A stretch of 7,608 nt of DNA from an uncultured Coriobacteriaceae bacterium (GTDB taxonomy: Bacteria > Actinomycetota > Coriobacteriia > Coriobacteriales > QAMH01). Below are positions 1 through 7,024 of the stretch, piece after piece (the stretch's first letter is position 1; each line of letters begins with the position of its first letter). Position numbers and translations under genes: made by a program. The stretch covers positions 1 to 7,608 of the forward strand of contig CACZQA010000037.1 in NCBI GenBank assembly GCA_902783175.1. Direction: 5' to 3'. The notes under the pieces are model-generated. The model searched no databases and was not told where the DNA came from. It saw only the letters and a list, made by a program, of their open reading frames with translations.

Positions 1-1526
<1,526 letters not shown>

Positions 1527-1535
1527 CGACTACCT

Positions 1536-3104
1536 CTATTTCTTCCCGATGATGAAGGAGGACTTAAAGGCGGTGATGGCCTCCATGAGCTCGTTCTTGA
1601 TGGCGTCGTTGAGAGCACCCTCGGTAGCGATGCGCTGCTTGAGGTCTGCACGAACGGTGTGCATGTACTCCACGAGACCGTCGCGGAAGCGGAGCGTGTC
1701 ACGAACCGGCATGTCGTCGAGGAAGCCGTTGTCACCTGCGAAGATGGCGACGACCTGGTCTTCGACGTCCATAGCCGCGTAACGGCCCTGCTTGAGCAGC
1801 TCGGTCATGCGAGCGCCGCGGTTGAGCTCTTGCTGGGTGGCCTTGTCCAGATCGGAACCGAACTGGGAGAAAGCCTGCAGCTCGCGGTAGGACGCGAGGT
1901 CCAGACGCAGCGTACCAGCAACCTGCTTCATAGCCTTGACCTGTGCAGAGCCACCGACTCGGGAGACGGAGATGCCGACGTTGACTGCGGGGCGCTGGCC
2001 CTGCAGGAACAGGTCGGTCTGCAAGAAGATCTGGCCATCGGTAATGGAAATGACGTTCGTCGGGATGTATGCGGAGACGTCGCCGCCCTGGGTCTCGATG
2101 ATCGGCAGAGCCGTCAGCGAACCAGCGCCGTTCTTGTCGGAGAGCTTGACTGCGCGCTCCAGCAAACGGGAATGCAGGTAGAAGACGTCGCCAGGATATG
2201 CTTCGCGTCCCGGCGGGCGACGAAGGGTCAGCGACATCTGGCGGTAAGCGACGGCTTGCTTGCTCAAGTCGTCGTAGACGCACAGGACATGGCGGCCAGG
2301 GTTGGTGGCCGACGCCGGCTCGCCGTTCTCGCCGTTGTACATGAAGTACTCGCCCATTGCAGCACCGGCCATCGGCGCGATGTACTGCAGCGGTGCGGAC
2401 GTGGATGCAGGAGCGGAGACGACGATCGTGTACTCCATGGCGCCATGCTGCTCGAGGGCCTCGACCACGTTAGCAACCGTGGAGGCCTTCTGGCCGATGG
2501 CGACATAGATGCAGATCATGTCCTTGCCCTTTTGGTTGATGATGGTGTCGACGCCGATGGCGGTCTTGCCCGTCTGACGGTCACCAATGATCAACTCGCG
2601 CTGGCCACGTCCAATCGGAATCATTGCGTCGATTGCAATAAGACCGGTCTGGACAGGCTCATGGACAGGTTTGCGCTCGATAACGCCAGGAGCACGGAAC
2701 TCGACAGGACGGTAGCCGTCTGCCTCGATCTGGCCCTTGCCGTCGAGCGGCATACCCAGCGGGTTCACGACGCGGCCAAGGAAGTTCTTGCCGCAGGGAA
2801 CCTCGACGACACGGCCCGTGGTATGGACCTCGTCGTTCTCTTTGATAGCGTCGGAATCGCCGAGCAATACGGCGCCGACTTCGTCTTCTTCAAGGTTCTG
2901 TGCAAGGCCGTAGACGGTGCGCCCATCGGACGCGACGAACTCCAGCAACTCGCCAGCCATGGCGTTCTTCAGACCGTTGACACGTGCAATACCGTCGCCA
3001 ATCTGAATTACATAACCGAACTCGCGGGTCTCGACGTTGGTCTCGAGCCCTTCGAGCTTCTGACGCAGAATCTCGTCGATAGCGCTAGCGGTAATTTCCG
3101 CCAT
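1536..3104 (-). CDS. atpA: ATP synthase F1 subunit alpha
   Basis: Non-catalytic nucleotide-binding subunit of the F1 head, which supplies the arginine finger to the beta active sites. The 522 residues show the N-terminal barrel ([18 protein letters not shown], residues 28-45), Walker A GDRQTGKT at 174-181, a Walker B-type strand [11 protein letters not shown] at 273-283, the [20 protein letters not shown] stretch at 295-314, and SRVGG with the likely arginine finger R382. The helical C-terminal domain follows ([13 protein letters not shown]). Compared with E. coli alpha (513 residues) there is an insert of about 12 residues between GEYF (251-254) and the Walker B strand. The ATG at 3104 directly follows the atpH stop codon with no gap, and its ribosome site GGAGGTGA lies inside the last atpH codons, so the two genes are probably translationally coupled. 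Confidence 0.98.
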   Translation of the reverse strand: MAEITASAIDEILRQKLEGLETNVETREFGYVIQIGDGIARVNGLKNAMAGELLEFVASDGRTVYGLAQNLEEDEVGAVLLGDSDAIKENDEVHTTGRVVEVPCGKNFLGRVVNPLGMPLDGKGQIEADGYRPVEFRAPGVIERKPVHEPVQTGLIAIDAMIPIGRGQRELIIGDRQTGKTAIGVDTIINQKGKDMICIYVAIGQKASTVANVVEALEQHGAMEYTIVVSAPASTSAPLQYIAPMAGAAMGEYFMYNGENGEPASATNPGRHVLCVYDDLSKQAVAYRQMSLTLRRPPGREAYPGDVFYLHSRLLERAVKLSDKNGAGSLTALPIIETQGGDVSAYIPTNVISITDGQIFLQTDLFLQGQRPAVNVGISVSRVGGSAQVKAMKQVAGTLRLDLASYRELQAFSQFGSDLDKATQQELNRGARMTELLKQGRYAAMDVEDQVVAIFAGDNGFLDDMPVRDTLRFRDGLVEYMHTVRADLKQRIATEGALNDAIKNELMEAITAFKSSFIIGKK

Positions 3105-3674
3105 TTACCTCTCACCTCCAGTCGTAACATCAGAGAGCGCGACGCGCATCTTGTCTAGACGCGTTGCCGTGCAGCAGTCGATACGCTTGCCGTTTGCTCT
3201 CACGTTCATGCCGCCCAGCAACCAGGAGTCCACATGCTCGCGCAGTGCGATCTCCTTGCCGAACTGGGCACCAAACTTTGCCTTGATCTTCTCACGCAGC
3301 TCGTCATCGAGCGGTATTACCGTGGCAACGTCCAAGATGACGACGTTGTCCTCTTCTTGCAGCTCGCGGTCGTATTCCGCGGCTACCTGCGGAAGAAGAG
3401 CGATTTCTCCCCTGTCTGCCATGACCGTGACGAACTTGATCATGTCAGGGTCGAATTCCTTGAACGCCTCGCCGATAATCTCACTGCGCGTAGCTTCCGG
3501 AAGCGAGGTGTCGCGCAGAACCTCGGCAAAACCCGGGCTCATGCGAACGACCTTCTTCATTTCCTCGAGCTGTGCAGAGATCTCGTACTGCCTGCCCGCT
3601 TGACGTGCTGCGTCGAGCAGCACCTGGGCATACGTCGAAACCTCTTTCTTGATGAGCATACGGTTTTTAGGCAT
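3105..3674 (-). CDS. atpH: ATP synthase F1 subunit delta
   Basis: Peripheral-stalk subunit (OSCP/delta family) that clamps the b subunits to the top of F1. The 189-residue product has the family layout: an N-terminal helical bundle starting at TYAQVLLDAAR (residues 14-24), the middle segment FVTVMADRGEIALLPQVAAEY (81-101), and a C-terminal part with IALREHVDSWLLGGMNVRANG (142-162) followed by RIDCCTATRLDKM. Length is close to the usual 175-185 residues. The identification rests on these weakly conserved motifs and on its place between atpF and atpA. The ATG at 3674 overlaps the 3' end of atpF by 8 bases, and GAGGTAGG upstream serves as ribosome site. A second in-frame ATG at 3659 has no such site. 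Odd detail: two adjacent cysteines (167-168) where many homologues have small or acidic residues. Confidence 0.93.
   Translation of the reverse strand: MPKNRMLIKKEVSTYAQVLLDAARQAGRQYEISAQLEEMKKVVRMSPGFAEVLRDTSLPEATRSEIIGEAFKEFDPDMIKFVTVMADRGEIALLPQVAAEYDRELQEEDNVVILDVATVIPLDDELREKIKAKFGAQFGKEIALREHVDSWLLGGMNVRANGKRIDCCTATRLDKMRVALSDVTTGGER
3112..3119 (-). promoter_or_regulatory. Ribosome binding site of atpA, inside the end of atpH
   Basis: GGAGGTGA, fully complementary to the usual anti-Shine-Dalgarno sequence, lies 7 bases before the atpA ATG. It also encodes the last residues of delta (GGER). The atpH stop TAA is immediately followed by the atpA ATG, so a ribosome ending atpH is placed at the atpA start. 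Confidence 0.85.
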
Positions 3675-4281
3675 TGAGGTTACCTACCTCTTCAATGCTG
3701 CGCTCAATGAGCCTGCGATGATCGGCGTCGGAGAAGTCCTCCTCGACGACCTTTGCCATCGCTGCGACCGCAATGTCAGCAACCGAGGCCTGCAGCTCGC
3801 CGCGAGCGGCCTGCTGCTCGGTCTTGATGGTCTCGCGTGCCTTGGCGATGATGCGATCCGCCTCGTCCTGCGCACGCGAGGTGATCTCGGCGCGCTGGGC
3901 CTCAGCCTGCTGCTTTGCCTCGGAGACGATCGTCGATGCCTCTTCGCGGGCGTCGATGAGACGGTCCTGGTATTCCTTCAGGACGCGCTCGCTCTCGATG
4001 CGGTTCTCCTCGGCCTGCTCAAGGGCAGCCCTGATCGTGTTCTCACGCTTGACCAGAACCTTGTCGAACATAGGCCAACCCCATTTGGCGAGAATCGCCA
4101 GCAGGATGAGGAAGGCGACGACCATCGGGATGAACTCGTCCATGGTCGGCAGGATTGCCGCAATGCCAGAGGTCTTCTTCTCAGCTGCAAACGCAAAAGC
4201 AGGAAGCGCGAAAGCCATGCTGCTAGCAAGTGCTGCTACAGCACCCGTACGAGCCGCTAGCTTTTTAAATGACGCTTTCAC
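3667..4281 (-). CDS. atpF: ATP synthase Fo subunit b, with signal-peptide-like N-terminus
   Basis: Forms the peripheral stalk, anchored in the membrane by one helix and reaching up to delta. The 204 residues divide into a basic and then hydrophobic leader (about 1-33: MKASFKKLAAR, then an alanine-rich core ending AFAFAA before EKK), a short hydrophilic stretch, the membrane helix at about 50-68 (FIPMVVAFLILLAILAKWGW), and a long charged Ala/Glu/Arg/Gln helix at 72-180 typical of the b dimer. Canonical b subunits lack the leader and are about 156-170 residues long. Cleavage after AFAFAA would leave the N-terminus outside, the normal topology of b. The start is GTG at 4281, chosen for the AAAGGAGGT site 6 bases upstream. 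It follows atpE by 50 bases and overlaps atpH by 8. Confidence 0.95.
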   Translation of the reverse strand: MKASFKKLAARTGAVAALASSMAFALPAFAFAAEKKTSGIAAILPTMDEFIPMVVAFLILLAILAKWGWPMFDKVLVKRENTIRAALEQAEENRIESERVLKEYQDRLIDAREEASTIVSEAKQQAEAQRAEITSRAQDEADRIIAKARETIKTEQQAARGELQASVADIAVAAMAKVVEEDFSDADHRRLIERSIEEVGNLNA

Positions 4282-4287
4282 TTACCA

Positions 4288-4296
4288 ACCTCCTTT
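4288..4296 (-). promoter_or_regulatory. Ribosome binding site of atpF
   Basis: AAAGGAGGT, a near-perfect match to the 16S rRNA 3' end, 6 bases before the GTG at 4281. It fixes the non-ATG start of subunit b and so supports the signal-peptide-like leader as part of the protein. Confidence 0.85.
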
Positions 4297-4301
4297 AACT
4301 T

Positions 4302-4328
4302 GGGCATGTTTCACGTAGTGATGTGCCC
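4302..4328 (-). other. Potential stem-loop between atpE and atpF
   Basis: Just after the atpE stop codon the transcript can pair GGGCA (from 4328) with UGCCC (to 4302). A smaller CAC/GUG pair can form inside the loop. No U-run follows, so it is not a convincing terminator. It could protect or delimit the atpE message, but only the inverted repeat is seen directly. Confidence 0.3.
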
Positions 4329-4331
4329 TGA

Positions 4332-4550
4332 TTAAAGGATGAAGGCGAGAACGAAGCCGATAAGTGCAAGTGCCTCAGCAAGTGCAGCACCGATGATGAA
4401 GTCGGTGAAGAGGCGGCCTGCGAGCTCGGGCTGACGTGCGGAGCCAACGCAGCAGCCGTAGGCTGCGAGGCCGATGCCGACGCCTGGACCAATGGTGCCG
4501 AGACCATAGCCGACAAGTTTCAGGGCCGAGATGATGAGAGTCGTTTCCAC
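4332..4550 (-). CDS. atpE: ATP synthase Fo subunit c (proteolipid, c-ring)
   Basis: Small hairpin membrane protein that assembles into the rotating c-ring. The 72 residues give helix 1 with the glycine motif GPGVGIG (21-27), the polar loop RQPE (39-42) that contacts gamma/epsilon, and helix 2 with the ion-binding carboxylate E59 in ALAEALALIGFVL. In known sodium-type rings a Gln in helix 1 and a Ser/Thr after the Glu help bind sodium. Here these positions are I26 and A60, so proton coupling is inferred. The GTG at 4550 is the start because AAGGAGG lies 7 bases upstream and the product has the normal length. The frame stays open further upstream to 4676, but that stretch is not c-like. Unusual: adjacent cysteines C33-C34 in helix 1. 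The 103-base spacer after atpB is the longest in the operon. Confidence 0.97.
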   Translation of the reverse strand: METTLIISALKLVGYGLGTIGPGVGIGLAAYGCCVGSARQPELAGRLFTDFIIGAALAEALALIGFVLAFIL

Positions 4551-4557
4551 TTGTGAT

Positions 4558-4564
4558 CCTCCTT
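4558..4564 (-). promoter_or_regulatory. Ribosome binding site of atpE
   Basis: AAGGAGG located 7 bases before the GTG at 4550. It decides the start of subunit c and rules out the longer reading beginning near 4676, which would overlap the end of atpB. Confidence 0.88.
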
Positions 4565-4571
4565 CAGAGAC

Positions 4572-4596
4572 GGACAGCGGACCTTTTCCGCGATCC
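4572..4596 (-). other. Potential stem-loop upstream of atpE (proximal)
   Basis: In the transcript GCGGA pairs with UCCGC around the loop AAAGG. The stem can be extended by four more pairs (one of them G-U) beyond a single mismatch, for about nine pairs in all. It ends 7 bases before the atpE ribosome site, with no U-run behind it, so a role in translation or message stability fits better than termination. Confidence 0.4.
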
Positions 4597-4614
4597 TTCC
4601 TTACTCTATGTACT

Positions 4615-4635
4615 AGCCGGACATCCGGACCGGCT
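4615..4635 (-). other. Potential stem-loop upstream of atpE (distal)
   Basis: AGCCGG (4635-4630 in the transcript) pairs with CCGGCU (4620-4615), leaving a 9-base loop. It lies about 20 bases after the atpB stop codon. No U-run follows. Together with the proximal stem-loop it makes a structured leader for atpE inside the operon. Confidence 0.4.
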
Positions 4636-4653
4636 GAGTAACCGAAACCTTGG

Positions 4654-5469
4654 TTAGTGCGTGGAGATGGCGCCACCGATGTAGACGGACGTCAGGATGG
4701 CGAAGACGTACGCTTGCAGGAACGCGACCAAGCACTCGAGAGCGTACATCGCAATCAGGAACAGCATCCACGCGATGGGCGGCAGGCCGAACAAGACGTT
4801 GCCGCTCATGATCATGCCCTGGATGAAGACGCTCGTCATGAGGGCGAAGATGCCGAGGACCATGTGGCCCGCGAACATGTTGCCGTAAAGTCGGACTGCA
4901 AGCGTCAGCCAGCGGAGCATGAGCGAGATGAGCTCGAAGAACCAGATGACCGGCACCATGACCTTGGGAAGTCCGGACGGGGCGATGGACTTGATGTAGC
5001 CCCAGCCGCCGCGGGCCTTGATGCCCTGCCAGTTGAAGTAGAAGAACGAGACCGTGGACAGAGCCCAGGTGACGCTCAGGGTACCCGTCGGGGTCTTGAA
5101 TCCGGGGATCAGACCGACGAAGTTGGAGATCAAGATGAAGAAGAACATGGTCGCGATGAGGGGCATGTGCTTCTCGTAGCCCTCGCCGATCGCATTCTCG
5201 CCCATGTTGCGGCGGATGGCGTCGTAGCCGTAGTCGACCATGTTGGCGAACTTGTCGGTCGGGATGAGCGTCAGGCGCTTGCCGCCGACCAAGACGACCA
5301 CCAACGTAAGAATGACGCAGACAATCATCCAGAAGATGTACTGCGTCAGGCCCGTGCCAAAGAAGCCGGCAAGGTACGTCGGGTCAAACGACCCCTGCAA
5401 CTCCTCGAGCGGAGTCTCGCCGCCAGCCCCGGGGGTCTGGAGCATTTGCAGTGGATTCACATCACTCAC
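4654..5469 (-). CDS. atpB: ATP synthase Fo subunit a
   Basis: Stator membrane subunit that provides the two half-channels for ions and faces the c-ring. The 271-residue protein has about five to six hydrophobic segments (about 43-62, 102-122, 133-146, 169-188, 205-222, 231-262). The family signature LTLAVRLYGNMFAGH (residues 188-202) holds R193, the equivalent of the essential E. coli R210. The last helix carries LQAYVFAILTSVYI with Q252, matching the conserved Gln of E. coli. SNFVGLIPGF (115-124) is also typical. The start is GTG at 5469, with GGAGAGG ending 8 bases upstream, just after the stop of the small membrane gene (14-base gap). In-frame alternatives (a GTG three codons on, ATG at residue 9) would shorten only the soluble N-terminal tail. 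Confidence 0.97.
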   Translation of the reverse strand: MSDVNPLQMLQTPGAGGETPLEELQGSFDPTYLAGFFGTGLTQYIFWMIVCVILTLVVVLVGGKRLTLIPTDKFANMVDYGYDAIRRNMGENAIGEGYEKHMPLIATMFFFILISNFVGLIPGFKTPTGTLSVTWALSTVSFFYFNWQGIKARGGWGYIKSIAPSGLPKVMVPVIWFFELISLMLRWLTLAVRLYGNMFAGHMVLGIFALMTSVFIQGMIMSGNVLFGLPPIAWMLFLIAMYALECLVAFLQAYVFAILTSVYIGGAISTH

Positions 5470-5483
5470 GCGTTCTTCCTCTC

Positions 5484-5771
5484 CTATCTATTCCTAACAA
5501 TACGCACGATTCCAAAGCCAAGCGCGCACACGATGAGCGCGGCGGCCTCGGAAACGACAAAAGGCAGCGCCATGGAACGTGCCACAACGATGCATAGAGC
5601 CGTGCAAATCACGAGAACGACAATCGAGGCAGCGGCCATCAGCAGCAAAGGCGAAAGATACCCGATTGCAGACGATTGCGCGTCCATCGTACGAGAACGC
5701 TTCAGGCCAACATATAACGGAGCAAAGCTAGCGATGCCAGCAACAATCCCCAGAACGATCGCTAGAACCAT
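5484..5771 (-). CDS. Small membrane protein in the AtpI position of the atp operon
   Basis: A 95-residue, strongly hydrophobic protein encoded directly before atpB. I do not recognise clear sequence motifs. Hydrophobic segments lie at about 1-23, 36-64 and 68-90, with basic stretches KRSR (24-27) and RIVRNR (90-95) that should face the cytoplasm, and an acidic residue, E75, within the third segment. Many atp operons begin with atpI (UncI), a small membrane protein thought to help c-ring assembly, and position and size fit that role. The assignment is by context only, so no symbol is given. The start is the ATG at 5771; an in-frame stop lies upstream with no usable start between. The ribosome site is weak (GGGGA, 10 bases before), suggesting low expression. 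It is the first gene behind the predicted operon promoter and is followed by atpB after 14 bases. Confidence 0.75.
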   Translation of the reverse strand: MVLAIVLGIVAGIASFAPLYVGLKRSRTMDAQSSAIGYLSPLLLMAAASIVVLVICTALCIVVARSMALPFVVSEAAALIVCALGFGIVRIVRNR

Positions 5772-5820
5772 ATTTGTAAAATCCCCAGTCGCAATGCGGC
5801 CCTCTGTTCAAACCTAGACA

Positions 5821-5848
5821 ATAATAGCGGTCGATTCGTTTTGCTCAA
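5821..5848 (-). promoter_or_regulatory. Predicted sigma-70-type promoter of the atp operon
   Basis: TTGAGC (5848-5843) and TATTAT (5826-5821) match the -35 and -10 consensus in 4 and 5 of 6 positions, with a 16-base spacer. A run of seven A on the coding strand (5878-5872) lies upstream, roughly 60 bases before the expected start, and may help as an UP-like element. Transcription would begin near 5814, leaving a leader of about 43 bases before the ATG at 5771. Position in the largest gap of the window supports the call; no experiment does. Confidence 0.55.
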
Positions 5849-5935
5849 TCCCCTCATCAGAATTTGAACGATTTTTTTCTGGCGAACGGATGCAAAGCAG
5901 CCGCGGGCATCGAGCCTCGAATAGACCCTCGAAAC

Positions 5936-5959
5936 GCGCTCGGGCTAGCCCTCGAGCGC
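5936..5959 (-). terminator. Stem-loop over the rpiB stop codon, possible weak terminator
   Basis: The transcript can form a 7-base-pair GC-rich stem (GCGCUCG with CGAGCGC) around a 10-base loop. The 5' arm lies in the last rpiB codons and the TAG (5947-5945) sits in the loop. Only a short UUU follows two bases after the stem, so termination may be partial. It stands between rpiB and the predicted atp promoter, where a transcription-unit boundary would be expected. Confidence 0.4.
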
Positions 5960-6391
5960 CATGATCTTGGCGACGCGCCGCTCGTGGCGTCCACCGGCAA
6001 ATTCCGTCTTGAGGAACTCCTGGACGATCTGCCAGTTGAGCTCGGGGTCGACGAAGCGCCCGGACAGCGTCACGACGTTGGCGTTGTTGTGCTCGCGCGC
6101 GAGATGGGCGAATTCGACGGACGTGACGTTTGCCGCGCGGATCCCCTTGACCTTGTTGGCGGCGAGCATCATGCCAATGCCCGTGCCGCACACGAGGATG
6201 CCGAAATCCGCATCGCCGCGTGCGATGGCCTGCGCGACGGGGGCAGCATAATCCGGGTAGTCGACGCTTTCCGTAGACGGACAGCCGAAGTCGGTGACCT
6301 CGTAGCCCTCGGCAGTCAGGCGCTTTGCGATCTGCTCCTTCTGCTCGAACCCGCCGTGGTCGCTCCCTACTGCGATGCGCAGACTTCCCAT
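5945..6391 (-). CDS. rpiB: Ribose 5-phosphate isomerase B
   Basis: Interconverts ribose 5-phosphate and ribulose 5-phosphate in the non-oxidative pentose phosphate pathway; some relatives act on allose 6-phosphate or are LacA/LacB subunits. The 148-residue length is normal. Conserved features in order are SDHGG (10-14), DYPDYA (44-49), the active-site loop CGTGIGM (68-74) with catalytic-type C68, REHNNANV (99-106) with H101, and GGRHERRV (133-140) for phosphate binding. C68 and H101 correspond to C66 and H99 of E. coli RpiB, which sets it apart from mycobacterial-type enzymes that use Glu. The ATG at 6391 has AGAGGGG 5 bases upstream. It follows the tsaC-type gene by 24 bases, so the two are probably co-transcribed. 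Closeness of rpiB and a tsaC homologue to the atp operon also occurs in Bacillus. Confidence 0.96.
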   Translation of the reverse strand: MGSLRIAVGSDHGGFEQKEQIAKRLTAEGYEVTDFGCPSTESVDYPDYAAPVAQAIARGDADFGILVCGTGIGMMLAANKVKGIRAANVTSVEFAHLAREHNNANVVTLSGRFVDPELNWQIVQEFLKTEFAGGRHERRVAKIMALEG

Positions 6392-6415
6392 GTCAGCCCC
6401 TCTCGTCTTTTTTGC

Positions 6416-7024
6416 TTACCGTTCGAGTGTAGCATCGATGCCGGCAGCTTCGCGCACGAGCTGCTCGGGAATCGGGCCCTCGCGCAGAATCTGCGGTGTT
6501 TCCCCCGTGCAATCGACGATCGTCGACGCCTTCCCGCCCCGACAGCAATCCGGAAGCTCGCCAAAGCCCGCGACGTCCGCAAACGACGGGTCCAGCTCCG
6601 CGCGTCTCGACACCGCCGGCGCGCCGTGGAGGTTCGCGCTCGTGCAGCACAACGGCTTGCCGAGGCGCTCGAGCAGGTTCAGACACGTGGGCTCGTCGGG
6701 GCAGCGCAGCGCGACGGTGCCGTCTGGCGCGACCGACCCGAGCTCCTGGGCGCGCTTCGATGCGCGCACGACGATCGTGAGCGCGCCGGGCCAGAAGCGC
6801 CGTGCGAGGCGCCGAGCCGCAGGGCTTGCCTCGGCAGCGTACGTGTCGAGCGCATCGGCACCCGGCACGAGCCACGGGAGCACCTGGCCCGCTGGACGCT
6901 GCTTGAGCTCGAAGATCTTCTCGTAGCCGCCGGAACCGGGCAGCGCCGCCAGGCCGTAGACCGTGTCAGTCGGGACGATTGCCACCTCTCCGGCGGCAAG
7001 CGCGCGGTAGGCAGCAGCACTCAT
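6416..7024 (-). CDS. tsaC: L-threonylcarbamoyladenylate synthase, short TsaC/YrdC type
   Basis: Makes threonylcarbamoyl-AMP from threonine, bicarbonate and ATP, the first step of t6A formation at position 37 of ANN-decoding tRNAs. The 202 residues cover one Sua5/YciO/YrdC domain and lack the extra C-terminal domain of full-length Sua5 (about 340 residues), hence the TsaC-type call. Visible motifs: PTDTVYGLA (18-26), KQRPAGQVLPWLVP (41-54), FWPGALTIVV (77-86), TVALRCP (103-109), TSAN (128-131), STIVD (167-171) and ILREG (179-183). Seven cysteines occur, including two adjacent pairs (126-127, 160-161), more than I would expect. The ATG at 7024 overlaps the recN stop as ATGA, which points to translational coupling; a weak GGGAG lies 10 bases upstream. 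A YciO-like paralogue of other function is possible but less likely given the intact motifs. Confidence 0.9.
   Translation of the reverse strand: MSAAAYRALAAGEVAIVPTDTVYGLAALPGSGGYEKIFELKQRPAGQVLPWLVPGADALDTYAAEASPAARRLARRFWPGALTIVVRASKRAQELGSVAPDGTVALRCPDEPTCLNLLERLGKPLCCTSANLHGAPAVSRRAELDPSFADVAGFGELPDCCRGGKASTIVDCTGETPQILREGPIPEQLVREAAGIDATLER

Noticed and set aside
4332..4550. Sodium-coupled ATP synthase
   Set aside because: The c subunit has Ile and Ala where sodium-type rings have Gln and Ser/Thr, so proton coupling is more likely; this is inference from motifs only.
4551..4676. Longer N-terminus for subunit c starting at 4676
   Set aside because: The extra 42 residues are polar and unlike any c subunit, would overlap atpB, and the strong ribosome site at 4558-4564 points to the GTG at 4550.
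4657..5817. Plus-strand open frame of 386 codons opposite atpB
   Set aside because: The product is dominated by Asp, Glu, Arg and His, as expected from reading hydrophobic codons backwards, and it lies wholly over atpB and the small membrane gene.
5836..5878. Plus-strand terminator suggested by a run of seven T (5872-5878) after a TCGTT/AACGA repeat
   Set aside because: The stem is only 5 base pairs with a loop of about 26 bases, and no plus-strand gene ends here. The T-run is better read as an A-tract upstream of the minus-strand promoter.
5814..6191. Minus-strand frame of 125 codons overlapping rpiB
   Set aside because: Arginine-rich product in a second frame of rpiB; no domain and no ribosome site that stands out.
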